From contig JALUUA010000111.1 of the NCBI GenBank assembly GCA_027021605.1, forward strand, positions 1-12,438: a stretch of DNA of 12,438 nucleotides. The letters run 5' to 3'. Position numbers and translations under genes: made by a program. The number at the start of each line of letters is the position of its first letter. Position 1 is the stretch's first letter. Below, one piece after another: positions 1-5,564 of this stretch. The DNA is from Candidatus Bipolaricaulota bacterium (GTDB lineage Bacteria > Bipolaricaulota > Bipolaricaulia > RBG-16-55-9). The notes below the pieces were generated by a model. That model saw only the letters and a program-made list of their open reading frames with translations. It was not told the origin of the DNA and searched no databases.

Positions 1-34
1 CCTCCAGTGCCAGATACGCCTTTGGGAGCCTCAT
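1..34 (-). CDS. carA: Probable carbamoyl-phosphate synthase small subunit, N-terminus only
   Basis: Only the first 11 codons are in the window, reading leftward from an ATG at 34-32. They give MRLPKAYLALE and run off the edge. A good Shine-Dalgarno (GGGAGG) lies just upstream. CarA proteins often begin with a short variable stretch followed by a Y/L-L-x-LEDG-type strand, so this matches the glutamine amidotransferase subunit that helps make carbamoyl phosphate for arginine and pyrimidines. The promoter, leader and terminator upstream fit a feedback-regulated biosynthetic gene. Eleven residues cannot prove the identity, and another protein with a similar N-terminus is possible. Sequence to the left of the window would decide. 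Confidence 0.45.
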   Translation of the reverse strand, partial: MRLPKAYLALE

Positions 35-168
35 GGACCTCCCTCTGCAAGCTGGGGGGTGAAACGGGGGATGGAGGGACGGGACACAAAAAAAGACCGA
101 CCCCTGGGCAGGGCCGGTCGGCTCTTCCTCGCATCCGTACGCTTCACAGTGTTGAGCTTCCCCTCCAT
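31..168 (-). other. Possible 45-codon leader ORF overlapping the attenuator and the carA start
   Basis: An ATG at 168-166, about 15 bases after the predicted transcript start, opens a 45-codon frame. It runs through the terminator hairpin and stops with a TGA at 33-31 that overlaps the carA ATG (ATGA). The product would begin MEGKLNTVKRTDARKSR and has 7 arginines. No Shine-Dalgarno precedes it. If translated, it could couple ribosome position to terminator folding and pass ribosomes to carA. It may also be a chance frame, since long open frames are common in this GC-rich DNA. Confidence 0.35.
88..121 (-). terminator. Intrinsic terminator in the leader of the leftward (carA) transcript
   Basis: Read on the minus strand, a GC-rich hairpin is followed directly by seven T residues (88-94). 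The outer stem pairs 97-102 with 116-121 (CCGACC/GGTCGG). An inner CCT/AGG stem has a GGGC loop and a short bulge. The hairpin lies between the promoter at 190-219 and the start codon at 34, so it can only act as a conditional terminator (attenuator) for the leftward gene. I see no PyrR-binding consensus and no obvious antiterminator that pairs with the CCGACC arm. Confidence 0.75.
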
Positions 169-189
169 CCGGGGGAGCACTTGGGCGCG

Positions 190-219
190 ATTATAGCACG
201 GCGGGGCGGGGGAGGCCAA
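190..219 (-). promoter_or_regulatory. Promoter of the leftward attenuated transcript
   Basis: On the minus strand a perfect TATAAT -10 box occupies 195-190. A TTGGCC -35 box (4 of 6 consensus bases) lies 18 bp upstream at 219-214. The predicted transcript starts near 183. It begins with a likely stem-loop in which GCTCCCC pairs with GGGGAAGC around an unpaired A, with loop CGGATGGA, and then reaches the terminator. Confidence 0.7.
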
Positions 220-231
220 TCCCGGGGGATC

Positions 232-261
232 CCTGGAATTCCCCCCGAAAAGCCCTACAAT
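232..261 (+). promoter_or_regulatory. Promoter of smpB, close to the start codon
   Basis: A -10 box TACAAT lies at 256-261. The -35 region is weak (CTGGAA at 233-238, 17 bp away). Transcription should begin near 268, only about 11 bases before the smpB ATG at 279, or almost on the alternative GTG at 270. There is no Shine-Dalgarno sequence, so the message looks leaderless or nearly so. This promoter and the leftward one at 190-219 diverge from the same short region. Confidence 0.55.
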
Positions 262-278
262 GCTCCCCGGTGATCGAG

Positions 279-743
279 ATGGCCCGCATCCAGGTGGTGG
301 CGACCCACCCCACCGCCAAGCGCGACTACGAGATCGAGGAAGTCTATGAAGCGGGGATGGTGCTCACCGGCACCGAGGTCAAGAGCCTGCGCCGGGGCAG
401 CTGCTCGTTAAAGGACGGCTTCGCCCACGTCAAGAACGGCGAGGTGTTTTTGGAAAACGTCTACATCGCGCCGTACGAGGAGGGCAACCGCTACAACCAC
501 GAGCCGCGAAGGACCCGCAAATTATTGTTGAAGAAGCGGGAGATCGCACGCCTCATCGGGAAGACGGAGCAGCGGGGGTACACCCTCATCCCTCTGAGAA
601 TTTATTTCAAGAACGGCTACGCCAAGGTCGAGCTGGCCGTGGCCAAGGGGCTGGCGAAGTACGACAAGCGGGAGAAGATCAAGCGCAAGGAGCAAGAGCG
701 CGAGATCCAGCGGGCCATGCGAGAGTTCCAGAAGGGGCGCTAA
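279..743 (+). CDS. smpB: SsrA (tmRNA)-binding protein SmpB
   Basis: This 154-residue protein has the normal SmpB length. SmpB binds tmRNA and delivers it to stalled ribosomes for trans-translation in the cytoplasm. Family landmarks include the N-terminal beta strand VVATHPTAKRDY, the block GMVLTGTEVKSLRRG, the region YIAPYEEGNRYNHEPRRTRKLLL, and the basic KGLAKYDKREKIKRKE stretch leading to the C-terminal helix that reads the empty mRNA channel. The ATG at 279 fits the usual family N-terminus. A GTG at 270 would add three residues. No ribosome-binding site is visible. The gene stands alone on this strand and converges with the next gene only 7 bases after its stop. No tmRNA gene was found nearby in the window. 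Confidence 0.96.
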   Translation: MARIQVVATHPTAKRDYEIEEVYEAGMVLTGTEVKSLRRGSCSLKDGFAHVKNGEVFLENVYIAPYEEGNRYNHEPRRTRKLLLKKREIARLIGKTEQRGYTLIPLRIYFKNGYAKVELAVAKGLAKYDKREKIKRKEQEREIQRAMREFQKGR

Positions 744-750
744 CCCCCAC

Positions 751-1554
751 TTAAGACGCCCGCAAGAGCGCCCGTGCTTCCTCGCGGAGCGGAGCGACTT
801 GTTTCCTCTTTCCTTGTGGGGGAGAAGATCCCAAACACTCCGGGCCGCAGACCCTTCGCCTGCGGCGGGTCAGCCACGAGACGAGCCTCACCACAGCGGG
901 ATAGAGCCAAAACGCCAGGCGGGCTATGGGGTGGGGAAGGCCGAGCCCGCGGACGACCCGCCGGGCGGCCTCCCGGCCCCAGCTCACCTCCCCGGCATTA
1001 AGCTCAAAGAGATACATGGCGAACCCGTAGCGCTCCCCGAACTGGGCTTGGAGCAGCGCTCGGGCTTGTTGAGCGTCGAACGCGAGCGCGCGGAAGCGCC
1101 TTTGACGATCGAGCCTTTGGAGCACGGCGACGAACGCCCGGCAGTAGGCGCACTCCCCGTCGTAGATGAGCAGCTTTTCCCTCGGGGAACGCTCGAGGAG
1201 CGCCGTCGGCAGCTGTCCGGCCAGCAGCCGTCCGTGCGTCAGGGCCGTCCGTCCCGTCCCCACCCCCTCTTGGAGCTGTCGTTCGAGCTCCTCGACGGTG
1301 TACGGGAAGACGTCCACGGGGACGCTCAGGCCGCGGAACGCCTCCAAGAACTCGGGGATGCGATCCAAGAAGCGCTCGGAGGAGCGCTTGAGCACGAGGA
1401 GCACATCCGCATCGCTCGTGCCGGTGGCCGTCCCGTCTGCGAGAGAGCCGAAGAGCACCACGGCCTCGACGTCCGGGTTCTGCGCGATCAAGCGCTCCGC
1501 GGCCTCACGCAGTTCCTCAAGCACCCTCTCCCGATTCAGCGAGATGACCCTCAC
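751..1554 (-). CDS. Nucleotidyltransferase (MNT) fused to a DCC-family thiol-disulfide oxidoreductase domain
   Basis: This 267-residue protein joins two domains in one continuous frame. Residues 1-115 are a minimal nucleotidyltransferase of the pol-beta superfamily, with GS at 36-37, the metal-binding SDAD at 47-50 and a likely third acidic residue at D81. In HepT-MntA systems this type of domain is the antitoxin and AMPylates the HEPN toxin. Residues 127-240 resemble the DCC (DUF393) family, with the signature YDGECAYC (CxxC at 135 and 138) and two further cysteines at 236 and 240. The tail is basic. I see no start codon with spacing suited to making the DCC part separately. The start GTG at 1554 lies inside the HEPN gene. 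An alternative in-frame GTG lies at 1524. The gene is last in the regulator-HEPN-MNT operon and converges on smpB. The MNT and DCC assignments are firm; the meaning of the fusion is not known. Confidence 0.85.
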   Translation of the reverse strand: MRVISLNRERVLEELREAAERLIAQNPDVEAVVLFGSLADGTATGTSDADVLLVLKRSSERFLDRIPEFLEAFRGLSVPVDVFPYTVEELERQLQEGVGTGRTALTHGRLLAGQLPTALLERSPREKLLIYDGECAYCRAFVAVLQRLDRQRRFRALAFDAQQARALLQAQFGERYGFAMYLFELNAGEVSWGREAARRVVRGLGLPHPIARLAFWLYPAVVRLVSWLTRRRRRVCGPECLGSSPPQGKRKQVAPLREEARALLRAS

Positions 1555-1912
1555 AGTAGCGGACGACCTCCTCGGCGGCCCGGATGGCTTCCTCCGCGTC
1601 TTTTTGGGTGTAAAAGTCGGCAGGGGCGCCCTCCGGGTAAGAGTTCGGATAGCGCGGCGGGACGTAGTGCTTGTCCAGCTGCTTGGCGTGCTCGATCAGC
1701 TCTGCCGGGACGCTAGGGAGGGCTTCGACGAGCTTGAGCACGCTGTGCCCCCAGACCTCTCGTCCCCGGGCCAAGTGCAGGGCCTTCAAAGCCTTCTCGG
1801 ACGCCTGCTGCGCGGCAAAGCAGGCCCACTCGTAGTCCCCCAGTTCGCGACTGCGGCGGGCGTGCTCCAAATCCCGCTTCGCTTGCTTGAGCCAATCACG
1901 CGCTCGGTTCAT
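1517..1912 (-). CDS. HEPN-domain protein, likely toxin partner of the MNT
   Basis: This 131-residue, mostly helical protein has HEPN-family features. It starts with a WLKQAKRDLEHA helix, followed by AAQQASEKALKAL (33-45), an R-x4-H motif at R51/H56, and the block YVPPRYPNSYPEGAP (83-97) leading into YTQKDAEEAIRAAEEV. HEPN proteins paired with MNT proteins are usually RNases or tRNA/RNA-directed toxins. The R-x4-H pair is the expected catalytic motif. The residue two after the histidine is valine, not the tyrosine that MntA modifies in well-studied HepT proteins. The ATG overlaps the end of the upstream regulator gene by 17 bases, with a purine-rich GGAGTGGGGGG before it. The 3' end overlaps the MNT gene by 38 bases, so the pair is almost certainly translationally coupled. 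Confidence 0.85.
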   Translation of the reverse strand: MNRARDWLKQAKRDLEHARRSRELGDYEWACFAAQQASEKALKALHLARGREVWGHSVLKLVEALPSVPAELIEHAKQLDKHYVPPRYPNSYPEGAPADFYTQKDAEEAIRAAEEVVRYCEGHLAESGEGA

Positions 1913-2573
1913 GATCCCCCCACTCCCGCCCTCGGAGCGCGATGACGTACGTGCACGTCCGATCCCCCTGAATCATATGCGCCTCCCGGGTCACGACACA
2001 AGCGGGGAGCGCCGCCCGAAAGAGCTCAAGCTCCGCTTGGCACGCCTGGGGCGTCCGTTTGGCGATCTGGCAGATGGCGCAGTTGCGCTCGATCAGCAAA
2101 AAGCGCCCGTCCGCAAGCTCCTCCCAGTCGCACCAGTAGCCCTCCTCCGTGCGGATCCGCGCCAGCTCCTGTACGCGCTCTTTGAGGGGCTTGCCCGCCA
2201 GGCGCGCTCGGTACTCCTGCAGAAGTCGCTCGTTCCGCTTCTCGAAGAGCTTTTGGACGGCGTCCTCCCCGTGGAGCTCGCGCAGGGCGTCGAGGAGGCC
2301 GAGGGCCAGCTGGGGGTACGTCCGGGGGAACAGCTCGTCGCCCTGCTCCGTGAGCTCGTACACGAACGCGGGCCGCCCCCGGGGCCGCTTCTCGACGCGG
2401 TGCGCGACAAGGCCGTCCCGCTCCAAGGACGCCAGATGCCCCCGCACGCCCATCGCCGTCATCCCCAGCTCCTTTGCGAGCTGCCGAGGGGTCTGCGGCC
2501 CGCGGAGCTTGAGCAGCTCCAAGATCCTGCGGCGGGTCTCCGACCTCACGTGCGCCAGCGCTTGCGCAGCCAT
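1896..2573 (-). CDS. SufR-like winged-helix transcriptional regulator with cysteine-rich sensor domain
   Basis: This 225-residue regulator has an N-terminal winged helix-turn-helix (about 10-75; recognition region TAMGVRGHLASLERDG, wing RGRP at 65-68). A helical linker follows, then a C-terminal domain with the pattern ERNCAICQIAKRTPQACQAELELF and a final DRTCTYVI. Cysteines C165, C178 and C207 sit where the SufR-type family (COG2345) carries iron-sulfur ligands. C148, C168 and C192 are additional. Such proteins sense Fe-S or redox state and usually repress nearby genes. The ATG at 2573 was chosen because a strong promoter (-10 at 2585-2580) ends six bases before it, which excludes upstream in-frame starts. 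No Shine-Dalgarno is present, so the message is leaderless. It is the first gene of the HEPN-MNT operon and divergent from a flavin reductase gene. Fe-S binding is inferred from the cysteines. Confidence 0.85.
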   Translation of the reverse strand: MAAQALAHVRSETRRRILELLKLRGPQTPRQLAKELGMTAMGVRGHLASLERDGLVAHRVEKRPRGRPAFVYELTEQGDELFPRTYPQLALGLLDALRELHGEDAVQKLFEKRNERLLQEYRARLAGKPLKERVQELARIRTEEGYWCDWEELADGRFLLIERNCAICQIAKRTPQACQAELELFRAALPACVVTREAHMIQGDRTCTYVIALRGREWGDHEPSA

Positions 2574-2579
2574 ACCCCC

Positions 2580-2607
2580 ATTATATCGCCCCCACGCCCT
2601 TTGTAAA
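2580..2607 (-). promoter_or_regulatory. Leaderless promoter of the regulator-HEPN-MNT operon
   Basis: On the minus strand, TTTACA (5 of 6 for -35) at 2607-2602 is followed after 16 bp by a perfect TATAAT at 2585-2580. Only six bases separate the -10 box from the ATG at 2573, so transcription should begin at or beside the start codon. Confidence 0.75.
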
Positions 2608-2608
2608 T

Positions 2609-2621
2609 TATAGCAACTATA
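2609..2621. promoter_or_regulatory. Candidate operator palindrome between divergent promoters
   Basis: TATAGCAACTATA is a perfect 5+5 bp inverted repeat with a 3-base spacer. It lies directly upstream of the -35 box of the leftward operon (2607) and four bases before the -35 box of the rightward flavin reductase promoter (2625), so one bound regulator could control both. It is not the CAAC-N6-GTTG site described for cyanobacterial SufR. The surrounding 30 bp are strikingly AT-rich for this genome. Confidence 0.45.
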
Positions 2622-2624
2622 TAC

Positions 2625-2653
2625 TTGACAAAAGGGGAGTTCCGTGCTATCGT
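2625..2653 (+). promoter_or_regulatory. Promoter of the flavin reductase and beta-propeller genes
   Basis: A perfect TTGACA at 2625-2630 is followed after exactly 17 bp by TATCGT at 2648-2653 (4 of 6 for -10). This is the best -35 box in the window. Transcription should start near 2660, just before the 100-bp tandem duplication, so both copies are transcribed. Confidence 0.75.
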
Positions 2654-2663
2654 AGAGCCATCC

Positions 2664-2863
2664 ACGGATGGGAGGAGTGAGGAGGATGCCCCAAGAACGC
2701 CCCCGCGTGCTCGGGCTGGGCGGCAGCCTGCGGGAGAAGTCGCGCACCCTGAACGCCTTGAAGACGGATGGGAGGAGTGAGGAGGATGCCCCAAGAACGC
2801 CCCCGCGTGCTCGGGCTGGGCGGCAGCCTGCGGGAGAAGTCGCGCACCCTGAACGCCTTGAAG
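2664..2863 (+). repeat. Exact 100-bp tandem duplication at the start of the flavin reductase gene
   Basis: Bases 2664-2763 are repeated without change at 2764-2863. Each copy carries the Shine-Dalgarno (GTGAGGAGG), the ATG (2686 and 2786) and the first 26 codons of the flavin reductase. Because 100 is not a multiple of three, the frame opened by the first ATG leaves the gene after copy 1 and ends at 2919 after 77 residues. Only the second ATG gives the full enzyme. The first copy therefore acts as an overlapping upstream ORF. Perfect identity means the event is very recent, or that it is an assembly error. Confidence 0.95.
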
Positions 2864-3352
2864 ATCGCCCTGCAGGGCGCCGCGGACGCCGGGGCCGAGA
2901 CCCGACTGCTCGATCTTAAGACGCTGAAGCTCCCGCTCTACGACGACAGACCCGACCCCGAGACGTACCCGGAGGACGTCTTTCGCCTGGTCGAGGAGGT
3001 AAGGTGGGCCGACGGGCTCCTGCTGGCGACGCCCGTCTACCACGGGACGCTGAGCGGCTCGATGAAGAACGCCCTGGACTTCCTGGAGCTGCTGGCCGAG
3101 GACGATCCGCTCTGTCTTGGGGGGCGGGCGGTGGGGCTGATCGCCGTCGCTGGCGGGAGCATCGGGACGAACGCGATCAACTCGCTGCTCTTTACGTGCC
3201 AGACGCTTCGGGCTTGGGTGGCGCCCACGGCGGTGGTCGTGCCGGGGAGCGCGTTTGCGGACGATCGGCTGACGGACCCAAAGATCGAGGAGCGCCTGCG
3301 GCGCCTAGGAAGGGAGGTCGCCTGGGGCGCCGAGAGACTCCGGGGCCGTTGA
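2786..3352 (+). CDS. NADPH-dependent FMN reductase family protein
   Basis: This 188-residue flavodoxin-fold protein carries the FMN phosphate-binding loop GGSLREKSRT (12-21) and the flavin-contacting TPVYHGTLSGSMKNALDFL (82-100). Both are typical of the SsuE/ArsH/azoreductase-like NAD(P)H:FMN reductases. The length is normal for the family. The enzyme would reduce FMN or quinone-type acceptors in the cytoplasm; the exact substrate cannot be read from sequence. The start is in the second copy of the 100-bp duplication, because the first ATG leads out of frame. It is transcribed from a strong promoter divergent from the SufR-like regulator, which suggests redox-responsive control. A beta-propeller gene follows 41 bases downstream. 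Confidence 0.9.
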   Translation: MPQERPRVLGLGGSLREKSRTLNALKIALQGAADAGAETRLLDLKTLKLPLYDDRPDPETYPEDVFRLVEEVRWADGLLLATPVYHGTLSGSMKNALDFLELLAEDDPLCLGGRAVGLIAVAGGSIGTNAINSLLFTCQTLRAWVAPTAVVVPGSAFADDRLTDPKIEERLRRLGREVAWGAERLRGR

Positions 3353-3393
3353 GCGGAATGGAATCGAGGGAAGCCAAAGCGGGGGGAGGGGGA

Positions 3394-4386
3394 ATGAGAA
3401 GTTGTTTGCTTTACATCGGGACGGAGGACGGGATGTTCGTGTTTCGCTGGGACGGTGGCAAGAAGCTTAATCGGATCGGACGCGGCCTGGAGGGGCACGC
3501 CGTGCGCGGGATCGCCGTGCATCCCCGCAAAGCTCAGATCGCGTACGTCGCCTGCGGGTTGCGCGGCTGGGGGCTCCACCGCACTCGAGACTCAGGCCAA
3601 AGCTTTGAGCTGGTGGACTTTGAGGATCGCTGGGTCTGGGACGTCGTCTTTCACCCGTGTCACCCAGCGCCCGCGGAGCCGAGGGCGCTCTACGTGGGCA
3701 CCGAGCCTCCCATGCTGTACGTCTCCCACGACCAGGGGCGAACGTTTCAGGCGTTCGCGGGCATCGAGCGGTTGCCCAGCCGATCTCAGTGGAAATTCTT
3801 CTACGAGCCCTTCTACGCCGGGCACGTCCACGGGATCGCCATCCACCCGGAGCGCCCTGAGCGGATCTTTGCGGGCGTCGAGCACGGGGCGCTCATCTAC
3901 ACCCACGACGGCGGGAGCACGTGGCACGAGGCGCTGGTGGGCTACGACCTCCACCGGGTGGCCGTCGATCCCCGGGATGCCGATCGGGTCTTCGCCGGGG
4001 CGGGCGAGGGGCTTTTCATCAGCGAGGACGCCGGGCGAACGTGGGCGCCCGTTCCAGCGCTCAGGGACAAGTACGTGCACGCCATCTGCTTCGATCCTCG
4101 GCAGCCGGAAAGGGTGTACGTCTACGTGGCCGAAGACGGCGGGCCCCTCTACAAGAGCGAGGACGGGGGGCGGAGCTGGCGGCCCATCGGCGGGGGCCTT
4201 CCGGCGGCGCGGCCCGCGGACACGTTAAGCGTGCACCCCGAAGCTTCAGACGTGCTCTTCTACGCCGGGGACGTGGGGTCCAACAAGAGCAAGGTGTTCG
4301 TGAGCTTCGATCGGGGCGGGAGCTGGGAGCCCCTCTCCGAGGAGCTTCCCAAGGTCTGGCGACTGCGGGTGGGAACGTCAGATTGA
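3394..4386 (+). CDS. Cytoplasmic beta-propeller with six BNR/Asp-box repeats
   Basis: This 330-residue protein contains six Asp boxes of the form S/T-x-D-x-G-x-S/T-W/F, at residues 64-71, 111-118, 170-177, 210-217, 255-262 and 304-311. Intervening strands have the pattern H/DP-x(n)-R-V/I-F/Y-A/V-G, which marks sialidase-type or sortilin-like (VPS10) beta-propeller folds. No sialidase catalytic arginine triad is evident, so it is more likely a scaffold or binding protein than a glycosidase. There is no signal peptide, which is unusual for Asp-box proteins. The ATG at 3394 has a strong GGGGGGAGGG site. An in-frame ATG at 3358 would add 12 residues. It probably shares the flavin reductase transcript. 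Confidence 0.8.
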   Translation: MRSCLLYIGTEDGMFVFRWDGGKKLNRIGRGLEGHAVRGIAVHPRKAQIAYVACGLRGWGLHRTRDSGQSFELVDFEDRWVWDVVFHPCHPAPAEPRALYVGTEPPMLYVSHDQGRTFQAFAGIERLPSRSQWKFFYEPFYAGHVHGIAIHPERPERIFAGVEHGALIYTHDGGSTWHEALVGYDLHRVAVDPRDADRVFAGAGEGLFISEDAGRTWAPVPALRDKYVHAICFDPRQPERVYVYVAEDGGPLYKSEDGGRSWRPIGGGLPAARPADTLSVHPEASDVLFYAGDVGSNKSKVFVSFDRGGSWEPLSEELPKVWRLRVGTSD

Positions 4387-4409
4387 CGGATTGAGGGAGG
4401 GGCAGAATT

Positions 4410-5216
4410 ATGAAGAAGGTCTTGAGGATTCGGGGTGTAAACCTCTTGGTGGAGGACATTCGGGTGATGGCCGACTTCTATCAAGAGGTGTTGGGGCTTC
4501 AACCTCGGCATATCGGCGGACGAGAGGGGTTTCTCTACTGGGATCTCCGCCGGGAGGACTTCGTCGGCCTCTTCCGTCGTCGGGATTGGCCGGATTTTCC
4601 TGACGGATGGCACCACGTGGAATTCCGCATGGAGGTATCTACGTACGAGGAAGCCGTCCGGGACGTCAAGGCCAAATGGTTAGAGCGCCGCTCCGGCCCC
4701 TGGGGTGTGGCAGCTCTTCGACAACATCTAGAGCAGGCCCGCCGTGACTTTCCCGGCCTTCTCGTGGACGAGCCCTTGATCCCACTGAGCCTATACTTCA
4801 ACGCGCAAGATCCCGAAGACCGTAACCTTGAGCTGCTTTATTTCGACGAGGTCTACAGCCGCATGGAGATTCCGGGCCTCCTCGAAGTCAGACTTGCCGT
4901 CGCCCCTGAAAAGCTTGACGCCGTCCGACGGTATTACGAGAGGCTGGGCATGGAAAGAAGCCAAAACAAGTCCCAAGATACCCTTACGATCTCGTTCACG
5001 CTGCCGTCCGGCCAGGCGTGGACCCTCCAGCCTGTGGATCAGGGAGGGGGCTTACACTCTGTCATCATTGGGGCGGACGAACCCTATCTCGCCCGTGTGT
5101 CTCAAACTTTGCGAGCTCATCGGCATCGCTACGAGGAGACAGAAGGGAGCGTCGCCTTTGACGATCTCGAAGGGTACCGATGGGAGATATGGGAGATCCG
5201 GAGGGCTCAGGGATGA
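4410..5216 (+). CDS. Two-domain VOC (glyoxalase/dioxygenase) superfamily protein
   Basis: The 268-residue protein has two consecutive vicinal-oxygen-chelate modules. The first, about residues 5-145, opens with RIRGVNLLVEDIRVMADFYQEVLGLQ and includes WHHVEFRM and NAQDPEDRNLELLYF. The second, about 155-265, opens with LLEVRLAVAPEKLDAVRRYYERLGM and ends at FDDLEGYRWEIWE. This is the layout of cytoplasmic glyoxalase-like or extradiol-dioxygenase-like enzymes. Likely metal ligands such as the histidines in WHHVEF and the glutamate in NLELLYF are present, but substrate class cannot be assigned. A GGGAGGGG site precedes the ATG by about 8 bases. Its DNA looks somewhat less GC-rich than neighbouring genes, which could reflect a different history. 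Confidence 0.8.
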   Translation: MKKVLRIRGVNLLVEDIRVMADFYQEVLGLQPRHIGGREGFLYWDLRREDFVGLFRRRDWPDFPDGWHHVEFRMEVSTYEEAVRDVKAKWLERRSGPWGVAALRQHLEQARRDFPGLLVDEPLIPLSLYFNAQDPEDRNLELLYFDEVYSRMEIPGLLEVRLAVAPEKLDAVRRYYERLGMERSQNKSQDTLTISFTLPSGQAWTLQPVDQGGGLHSVIIGADEPYLARVSQTLRAHRHRYEETEGSVAFDDLEGYRWEIWEIRRAQG

Positions 5217-5546
5217 GCCGAGAACACGCGCTCGTCATGGGCGGCACGGAGATGCTCCGGGCGCCTTGCTGAAGCTGGCCTGCTGAAGCCCGACGGCCTC
5301 CTTCACGTGCTGGGGAGCAGGGTGGCCGACCCTTCACGTTACGACCCCAAGCGCCGCGCCCGCTTTGAGGCCCTTCCCAACGTCCGCTACCATAAAGTGA
5401 TCTTGGATCTTGGGTTTCGTGCTCGATGGTGGCGCTCCCGTTGGCTCACCCGCGAGGAGATTTGCCGTGGGGGTCTGGAGGCGATCGACCGGGGAGCCCG
5501 GTGCTTCGTGGTGGGGACGGTCAGGCCCTGGTGGGCAAGGCCCTGA
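5213..5546 (+). pseudogene. Decayed short-chain dehydrogenase-like gene
   Basis: An ATG at 5213, overlapping the stop of the VOC gene (ATGA), begins SREHALVMGGTEMLR. This resembles the Rossmann GGTGxLR nucleotide-binding start of a short-chain dehydrogenase-like protein. It stops after 19 codons. Restoring one base near 5260 continues the frame as GALLKLA, so a one-base deletion is likely. The central part of the protein is then missing. The third frame, open from about 5259 to 5546, restores a plausible C-terminus with LLHVLGSRVADPS, a central RSRWLTREEI and ending VVGTVRPWWARP. The 9-bp repeat TGCTGAAGC occurs at 5267 and 5281, near the breakpoint. The gene cannot make a complete enzyme. 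Confidence 0.65.
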
Positions 5547-5564
5547 TCTTGGGAGGTGATTTGT

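Noticed and set aside
97..190. PyrR-binding leader or a known riboswitch before probable carA
   Set aside because: I could not match a PyrR consensus or the conserved bases of any riboswitch class I know, so only the attenuator layout is reported.
1..269. tmRNA or SRP RNA gene in the region before smpB
   Set aside because: No tRNA-like ends, CCA, tag-peptide frame or SRP tetraloop pattern is seen; the structure is explained by a promoter, leader and terminator.
799..1945. Long rightward open frames across 799-1945
   Set aside because: They are antisense shadows of the HEPN and MNT-DCC genes in GC-rich DNA, with no recognisable protein features.
2609..2621. Canonical cyanobacterial SufR operator
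   Set aside because: CAAC is present but the partner GTTG at the right spacing is not, so only a generic palindrome is called.
2574..2747. N-terminal extension of the SufR-like regulator up to 2747
   Set aside because: It would cross a strong -35/-10 promoter that ends six bases before the ATG at 2573, and the added residues do not resemble the family.
2668..2919. Separate small gene starting in the first copy of the 100-bp duplication
   Set aside because: Its beginning is a copy of the flavin reductase start and the rest is that gene read out of frame.
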